A DNA stretch of 8,385 nt from Candidatus Microgenomates bacterium (lineage in GTDB: Bacteria > Patescibacteriota > Microgenomatia > UBA1400 > PJMF01). Below are positions 5,074 to 8,385 of the stretch, piece after piece. The stretch spans positions 1-8,385 of the forward strand of contig WFTH01000047.1 of NCBI GenBank assembly GCA_015485595.1, read 5' to 3'. The stretch's first letter is position 1. Every line of letters starts with the position of its first letter. The position numbers and the translations under genes were made by a program. Under the pieces are notes generated by a model. The model saw nothing but the letters and a program-made list of their open reading frames with translations, was not told where the DNA came from and did not search any database.

Positions 5074-5897
5074 ACTAGATACTGATTAGCCTTTTCCTCT
5101 TTGCCATCGGCTTGAAAGCGACCAGTGATTTTTAACGGCACTTTGTTAATGAGTTGATCGAGCTCTTTTTTGCTAAAGTGATGAGCATAACGAACTACTT
5201 GAGTTTTATCTTGCCAACCTAAAAAGTAGTCATTTTCTTCTAGGTCACTAAGGTTAAGTTTCGGGTAAAGCTGTTTAACTGTTTTTAGTGGCACGACTTT
5301 CTTTTTTAACCTTTTAACTTCTACAAACTGCCAAAAAGAAACTACTAAAACTCCTTTAGGCTGAAGCGCTTTGGTTAAGGTGTTGATCAGTTTAAGACGC
5401 AGGCTAAAACTAGGGATATGATGCAAAAGACCAAAGGCAACAACTAAATTGGTGGGTGGTAGGTTTAGATCGTCATTGTTTATTAGACTAGAGACTATAT
5501 CAAGTTTAACAAACTTTAGATTATAGATTTTGGATTTTGGATTGTTATTTTGTATTTTGCCTGCCCGCAATTGTTTCGCTTCAGCTAATGCAGGCGGGTA
5601 TTTTGTAAGTTTAGTTGATGTTTTTGCCAGGTCTAGAAGTTTCTGATTTGAGTCTACGCCGAGGTAAGTGAAGCTTGTATCGGGGAAGTTTTCTTTTAAG
5701 AAGTGGTAAAAACGTCCGTTGCCGCAAGCGAGATCAAGCACGGTAGGAGTTGGAAGATGGAAGATAGAAGATAGAAAAGGAGTCAGTTGCTTCCACCCTG
5801 ACCATGGATGTTGGCGAGTATCTGAAAATGAGCCTGCTACTTGGTTATAGAAGTTTTTATTTAGCTCGTTTAGCAGTAAAACTGTTTTTTGATCCAT
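5061..5897 (-). CDS. Trm9/ALKBH8-like SAM-dependent methyltransferase (probable tRNA wobble-uridine modification)
   Basis: A 278-residue class I methyltransferase. The N-terminal FYNQVAGSFSDTRQHPW (16-32) resembles the conserved FSxTR...PW entry motif of Trm9/ALKBH8, enzymes that methylate 5-carboxymethyluridine at tRNA position 34. Motif I is VLDLACGNGRF (53-63), D82 ends the second strand, D133 is in KLDI, and FGLLHHIP (155-162) is the motif IV region. The C-terminal part has SFWQF, DYFLGW and RYAHHFSKKEL, also Trm9-like. Residues about 101-127 look foreign: they are encoded by a 39-nt palindrome and a heptamer tract, placed in the loop before the third strand; another heptamer tract codes for about residues 41-50. 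It is divergent from Elp3, which makes its expected substrate. A TACAAT box lies 6 nt before the ATG. Function is inferred from motifs and neighbourhood; a general methyltransferase is the alternative. Confidence 0.7.
   Translation of the reverse strand: MDQKTVLLLNELNKNFYNQVAGSFSDTRQHPWSGWKQLTPFLSSIFHLPTPTVLDLACGNGRFYHFLKENFPDTSFTYLGVDSNQKLLDLAKTSTKLTKYPPALAEAKQLRAGKIQNNNPKSKIYNLKFVKLDIVSSLINNDDLNLPPTNLVVAFGLLHHIPSFSLRLKLINTLTKALQPKGVLVVSFWQFVEVKRLKKKVVPLKTVKQLYPKLNLSDLEENDYFLGWQDKTQVVRYAHHFSKKELDQLINKVPLKITGRFQADGKEEKANQYLVWEK
5515..5542. repeat. heptanucleotide tandem repeat inside the methyltransferase gene
   Basis: Four consecutive 7-mers on the plus strand: TTTAGAT, TATAGAT, TTTGGAT, TTTGGAT (pattern NNNRGAT). 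They code for about residues 119-127 of the methyltransferase, directly next to the 39-nt palindrome. Confidence 0.8.
5560..5598. repeat. 39-nt palindromic element inserted in frame in the methyltransferase gene
   Basis: The arms CCTGCCCGCA (5560-5569) and TGCAGGCGGG (5589-5598) pair over 10 positions with two mismatches (G-T-like in one strand). The element is 39 nt (13 codons), so it keeps the frame, and gives residues about 101-113. It has the same length as, and aligns without gaps (26/39) to, the insert in the D-loop of the tRNA-Lys 5' stub (573-611), so both belong to one repeat family. Confidence 0.75.
5752..5779. repeat. second heptanucleotide tract inside the methyltransferase gene
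   Basis: GGAAGAT, GGAAGAT, AGAAGAT and a degenerate AGAAAAG on the plus strand. They code for residues just before motif I (about FLSSIFHLPT). They follow the same NNNRGAT pattern as the other tracts, but with a different variable triplet. Confidence 0.7.
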
Positions 5898-5903
5898 AAC
5901 GCT

Positions 5904-5909
5904 ATTGTA
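5904..5909 (-). promoter_or_regulatory. -10 box of the methyltransferase gene, apparently leaderless
   Basis: TACAAT on the minus strand lies 6 nt before the ATG at 5897. No clear -35. It is about 40 nt from the divergent Elp3 -10 box, so the two promoters share a short control region. Confidence 0.5.
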
Positions 5910-5948
5910 ACCGATATTTCTGGTCAGGTTGGTCGAAAAAACCTGAGG

Positions 5949-5954
5949 TATAAT
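5949..5954 (+). promoter_or_regulatory. -10 box of the Elp3 gene
   Basis: A perfect TATAAT. The predicted start near 5961 gives a leader of about 53 nt made almost wholly of the heptamer tract, with no Shine-Dalgarno before the ATG at 6015. TTGGTC at 5929 is a possible -35, but its spacing is short (14 nt). Confidence 0.5.
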
Positions 5955-5959
5955 GTGTT

Positions 5960-6008
5960 CCAGTATCCAGCATCCAGTATCCAGTATCTAGTATCTAGTA
6001 TCTAGTCT
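5960..6008. repeat. heptanucleotide tandem repeat, seven copies, in the Elp3 leader
   Basis: Seven consecutive 7-mers of consensus CYAGTAT: CCAGTAT, CCAGCAT, CCAGTAT, CCAGTAT, CTAGTAT, CTAGTAT, CTAGTCT. Read on the other strand and shifted, they fit NNNRGAT. The tract fills the space between the Elp3 -10 box and its start codon. Confidence 0.9.
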
Positions 6009-6014
6009 CCAATC

Positions 6015-7880
6015 ATGTCTTACCTTTACAAACAAACACCACTCACACCAAAGCGCTTAAGTCAACTTAGACTGTTGATATCTGAGTTAGCTCAACTGAA
6101 AAACCCAAACCATGCCGACCTGCTTTCTTTGCTAAGGAAATACCCCGATCCTGCAGGCGGTATGTTTGCCAAAAGCGACCTCAACCAAGCTTATAAGCGC
6201 CTGCTTAGTAAAGGTGAGATTAAGCCCCTGCCTAAAAAAACGCTGCAACTTTTTAAAAAACGACCCATAAGGACCCTCTCAGGTGTGGCGCCGGTAACCG
6301 TTTTAACTAAGCCTTTTCCTTGTCCTGGTCAGTGCATCTTCTGCCCTTCAGATGTACGTATGCCTAAAAGTTACTTGGCAAATGAACCAGGAGCCCAGCG
6401 AGCCGAAAGAAACTTTTTCGATCCCTACTTGCAAACAATCAATCGCTTAAAAGCGCTTTATGCCAACGGTCATAAGGTGACCAAGGCAGAGATTATCGTT
6501 TTAGGTGGTACTTGGAGCTTTTACCCTGAGCCGTATCAGATCTGGTTTATAAAGGAGTGCTTTCACGCTTTAAACGACTTTGGTACAGAGAAAGAAGCGA
6601 TCGAGGTGAGAAAGAAAGTAAAGTTTTATGAGTCTTTAGATAGACAGCTTAGGGAAAAAAGTTATCACTCTTTTATTAAAGATGATCCGAAAAAAAACGA
6701 AAAAGAGCTTAAAGAAAAAGCGGTCGATGGACTTAAGCTTAAGAAGAACTATAATCAGGTAGTTCAAGAGGTTTACCTTAAACCAGAAAGAGTGCTTGGT
6801 GTAAGTAAATTTCAATCTGCCAGTTGGGGCGAGCTTGAAAAACAACAAAAAGTAAATGAAACTGCTAGAGTTCGCTGTGTTGGGTTGGTACTTGAAACCA
6901 GACCAGATAACATTAGCGAAGCTGAGGTTGTTAGGTTGCGTCGGTTGGGTGCAACTAAGACACAGATTGGAGTGCAGAGTTTAAATGATACTGTGCTTAA
7001 AAAAAATAAAAGAGGTCATGATGTTGCCTCTACTCGCAAAGCCTTCCTTTTGTTAAGGCTGGCTGGTTTTAAGATTCATGCTCACTGGATGGCTAATTTA
7101 TATGGTTCTAGTGTTGAAGCAGATAAAAAAGATTACTTAAAACTATTTCAAGACAAAGATTTTAAACCGGATGAGTTAAAAATTTATCCGACTTCGTTGA
7201 TTGCTAGTGCCGAGTTAATGCAGTATTTTAAGAAAGGTTTGTGGCGACCTTATAGTCAGGAAGAGTTACTTGATGTTTTAGAGTTTGCCCTCACCCACAC
7301 TCCAGCCTACTGTCGGCTAACGCGGGTAATTCGAGATATTCCCTCTGGTGACATTGTGGTGGGTAATAAAAAAACCAACTTTAGACAGATTGTAACTGAC
7401 CACCTAAGCACAAAAGGGAAAAAGTTAGTTGATATCCGGGCGCGAGAGATTAGAGATGTAAGTTTTGATGTAGATAAAATTAAGTTTAGCGTTATAACAT
7501 ACCCCACGGGGGTATCTACAGAGAAGTTTTTGCAGTTTACGGTTAATGTTGGCAACGAAGAAAAGTTGCTGGCTTTTTTACGTTTAAGTTTACCCACCCA
7601 GGGTGGTTTTATTGACGAGTTAAAAGACTCTGCGGTCATCCGTGAAGTTCATGTTTACGGACGACTAGCTGATATTGGTGAGAAGCATAGAGATAAAGCT
7701 CAACACCTGGGTTTAGGCACAAAACTGATTGAAAAGGCTAAAGAGATTGCAAAAAAATCAGGTTATAAGAAACTGGCAGTTATCTCTGCTGTGGGTACGC
7801 GGGAGTATTATCGTAAGCGAGGGTTTAAGGATGGAGGGCTGTATCAGGTGGCAAGCTTAACCTCACTAAAATCCTGGTAA
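6015..7880 (+). CDS. elp3: Elp3-type tRNA uridine-34 carboxymethyl-forming radical SAM / GNAT enzyme
   Basis: A 621-residue protein with the two Elp3 domains. The radical SAM part has the cluster motif CPGQCIFC (C103, C107, C110), ILVLGG-like IIVLGGTWSFYP (160-171), LETRPDNI (293-300), an IGVQS strand (318-322), and HAHWMANLYGS (355-365). The C-terminal GNAT domain has REVHVYGR (543-550), the acetyl-CoA loop QHLGLGTKLI (563-572), and VGTREYYRKRGF (593-604). Elp3 uses SAM and acetyl-CoA to add a carboxymethyl group to U34 of tRNAs. The protein is longer than typical Elp3 (about 550), mostly through a charged Lys-rich stretch at about 190-280. The ATG is preceded by a heptamer tract and has no Shine-Dalgarno. 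It is divergent from a Trm9-like methyltransferase, the expected next enzyme, and overlaps the convergent phosphoribosyltransferase gene by 37 nt. Confidence 0.93.
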   Translation: MSYLYKQTPLTPKRLSQLRLLISELAQLKNPNHADLLSLLRKYPDPAGGMFAKSDLNQAYKRLLSKGEIKPLPKKTLQLFKKRPIRTLSGVAPVTVLTKPFPCPGQCIFCPSDVRMPKSYLANEPGAQRAERNFFDPYLQTINRLKALYANGHKVTKAEIIVLGGTWSFYPEPYQIWFIKECFHALNDFGTEKEAIEVRKKVKFYESLDRQLREKSYHSFIKDDPKKNEKELKEKAVDGLKLKKNYNQVVQEVYLKPERVLGVSKFQSASWGELEKQQKVNETARVRCVGLVLETRPDNISEAEVVRLRRLGATKTQIGVQSLNDTVLKKNKRGHDVASTRKAFLLLRLAGFKIHAHWMANLYGSSVEADKKDYLKLFQDKDFKPDELKIYPTSLIASAELMQYFKKGLWRPYSQEELLDVLEFALTHTPAYCRLTRVIRDIPSGDIVVGNKKTNFRQIVTDHLSTKGKKLVDIRAREIRDVSFDVDKIKFSVITYPTGVSTEKFLQFTVNVGNEEKLLAFLRLSLPTQGGFIDELKDSAVIREVHVYGRLADIGEKHRDKAQHLGLGTKLIEKAKEIAKKSGYKKLAVISAVGTREYYRKRGFKDGGLYQVASLTSLKSW

Positions 7881-8385
7881 TACTGCCCCACGGCTTGGAA
7901 AGCAGGATCCTTAACCAGAATAACACAGTCATCAAACTCACTGCAGTCTAGATCTGCCGGAGCTACCGGTGCGGCCAAAACTACTTGTTTAGCTCCACCT
8001 GCCTTTAAAAAATAACTGGCAGCTTTGGCGGTAGCGCCGGTAGCCACTCCATCATCAACGATCACCGCTACTTGGTTTTTGACTTGCTTTTTGATTTTTT
8101 TAGGATCAAGTTTAAACAATTTTTGATAACTGTCTGCTTTGGTCTTAGCTTTTTCCAGCTGCGTCCTTAAGATTAGATCTAACTCTTGCTCTGTTAAGTA
8201 ATATCTGAGCTTTTGAATCACTGCTTGGTTTAAGTAGACTGCGTCAAAACAGATAGCACCCGCTGCCACTTCTTCGTTAAACGGTGCTCCGATCTTGGCG
8301 GCCACAATCGGTAGGTGTTTCAGTCTAAGCTCTTGAGAAACTATCTGACCGATCGGCCAACCTCCTCGCAGTAACGAAAGAACTA
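7844..8385 (-). CDS. phosphoribosyltransferase-domain protein (5' end outside the window)
   Basis: The visible 179 residues belong to the type I phosphoribosyltransferase fold, of the stand-alone predicted-PRTase group. Reading in frame past the internal GTG at 8303-8305 to the window edge gives VLSLLRGGWPIGQ, matching the family's RGG(x)P(x)G entry motif, followed by KIGAPFNEEVAAGAI. The gene therefore starts beyond 8385 and the GTG is not the true start. The PRPP-binding signature VIVDDGVATGAT lies in the middle, preceded by a Lys-rich helical stretch. The family binds PRPP, but the substrate of this group is generally unknown, so no specific reaction is assigned. It ends with TGA 37 nt inside the convergent Elp3 gene. 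Confidence 0.85.
   Translation of the reverse strand, partial: VLSLLRGGWPIGQIVSQELRLKHLPIVAAKIGAPFNEEVAAGAICFDAVYLNQAVIQKLRYYLTEQELDLILRTQLEKAKTKADSYQKLFKLDPKKIKKQVKNQVAVIVDDGVATGATAKAASYFLKAGGAKQVVLAAPVAPADLDCSEFDDCVILVKDPAFQAVGQYYQDFSEVKLAT

Noticed and set aside
5960..6008. Possible CRISPR array
   Set aside because: The units are 7 nt and contiguous, with no spacers.
7307..7639. Open frame of 110 codons on the minus strand
   Set aside because: It is a shadow of the Elp3 gene, with low-complexity composition and no motifs.
8303..8305. GTG as start of the phosphoribosyltransferase gene
   Set aside because: The frame continues upstream to the window edge and encodes the conserved LRGGWPIG motif, so the real start lies outside.

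Overview
The window looks like a piece of a small-genome bacterial chromosome, most likely a Candidate Phyla Radiation (Patescibacteria) member. This placement is inferred from gene content and style: a bacterial Elp3, a cytidylate-kinase-like P-loop protein, single-domain GIY-YIG and VKOR proteins, several genes whose -10 box lies 5-7 nt before the ATG (apparently leaderless mRNAs), tRNAs mostly without encoded CCA, moderate AT richness and short palindromic repeats scattered in and between genes. TGA is used as a stop in several genes, so the UGA=Gly code of Gracilibacteria/SR1 is not in use.

Left part (1-700, minus strand): an intact tRNA-Lys(CTT) lies between two broken copies of itself. 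On one side is a 5' stub interrupted in its D-loop by a 39-nt palindromic element. On the other is a 3' stub interrupted in its T-loop by a 44-nt double hairpin. A small GIY-YIG nuclease gene and an 18-bp perfect inverted repeat lie between the intact tRNA and the 3' stub. Middle-left (700-2210, plus strand): a cytidylate-kinase-like gene runs directly into a tRNA cluster: Leu(CAG), Gln(TTG), Leu(TAG), Leu(GAG), a hairpin-interrupted 3' stub of Leu(GAG), Val(TAC) and Gly(GCC). Middle (2300-5900, minus strand): a two-HKD phospholipase D/cardiolipin-synthase-like protein, a fusion of a VKOR-type membrane redox domain to a PyrD-type dihydroorotate dehydrogenase, and a Trm9/ALKBH8-like methyltransferase. 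Right (5900-8385): an Elp3 gene, divergent from the methyltransferase, then a convergent, slightly overlapping phosphoribosyltransferase gene that runs off the window.

Two themes stand out. First, translation and wobble-base biology: Elp3 (cm5U34 synthesis) is divergently paired with a methyltransferase resembling the one that completes mcm5U34 in eukaryotes, and seven tRNA genes are close by. Second, repeat invasion: related palindromes occur exactly in the loops of tRNA arm copies and in frame inside the methyltransferase gene, and three tracts of heptanucleotide repeats share an NNNRGAT pattern. The tRNA-stub/palindrome/GIY-YIG arrangement is the best candidate here for an undescribed small mobile element. 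That is inference from sequence layout and has not been tested.
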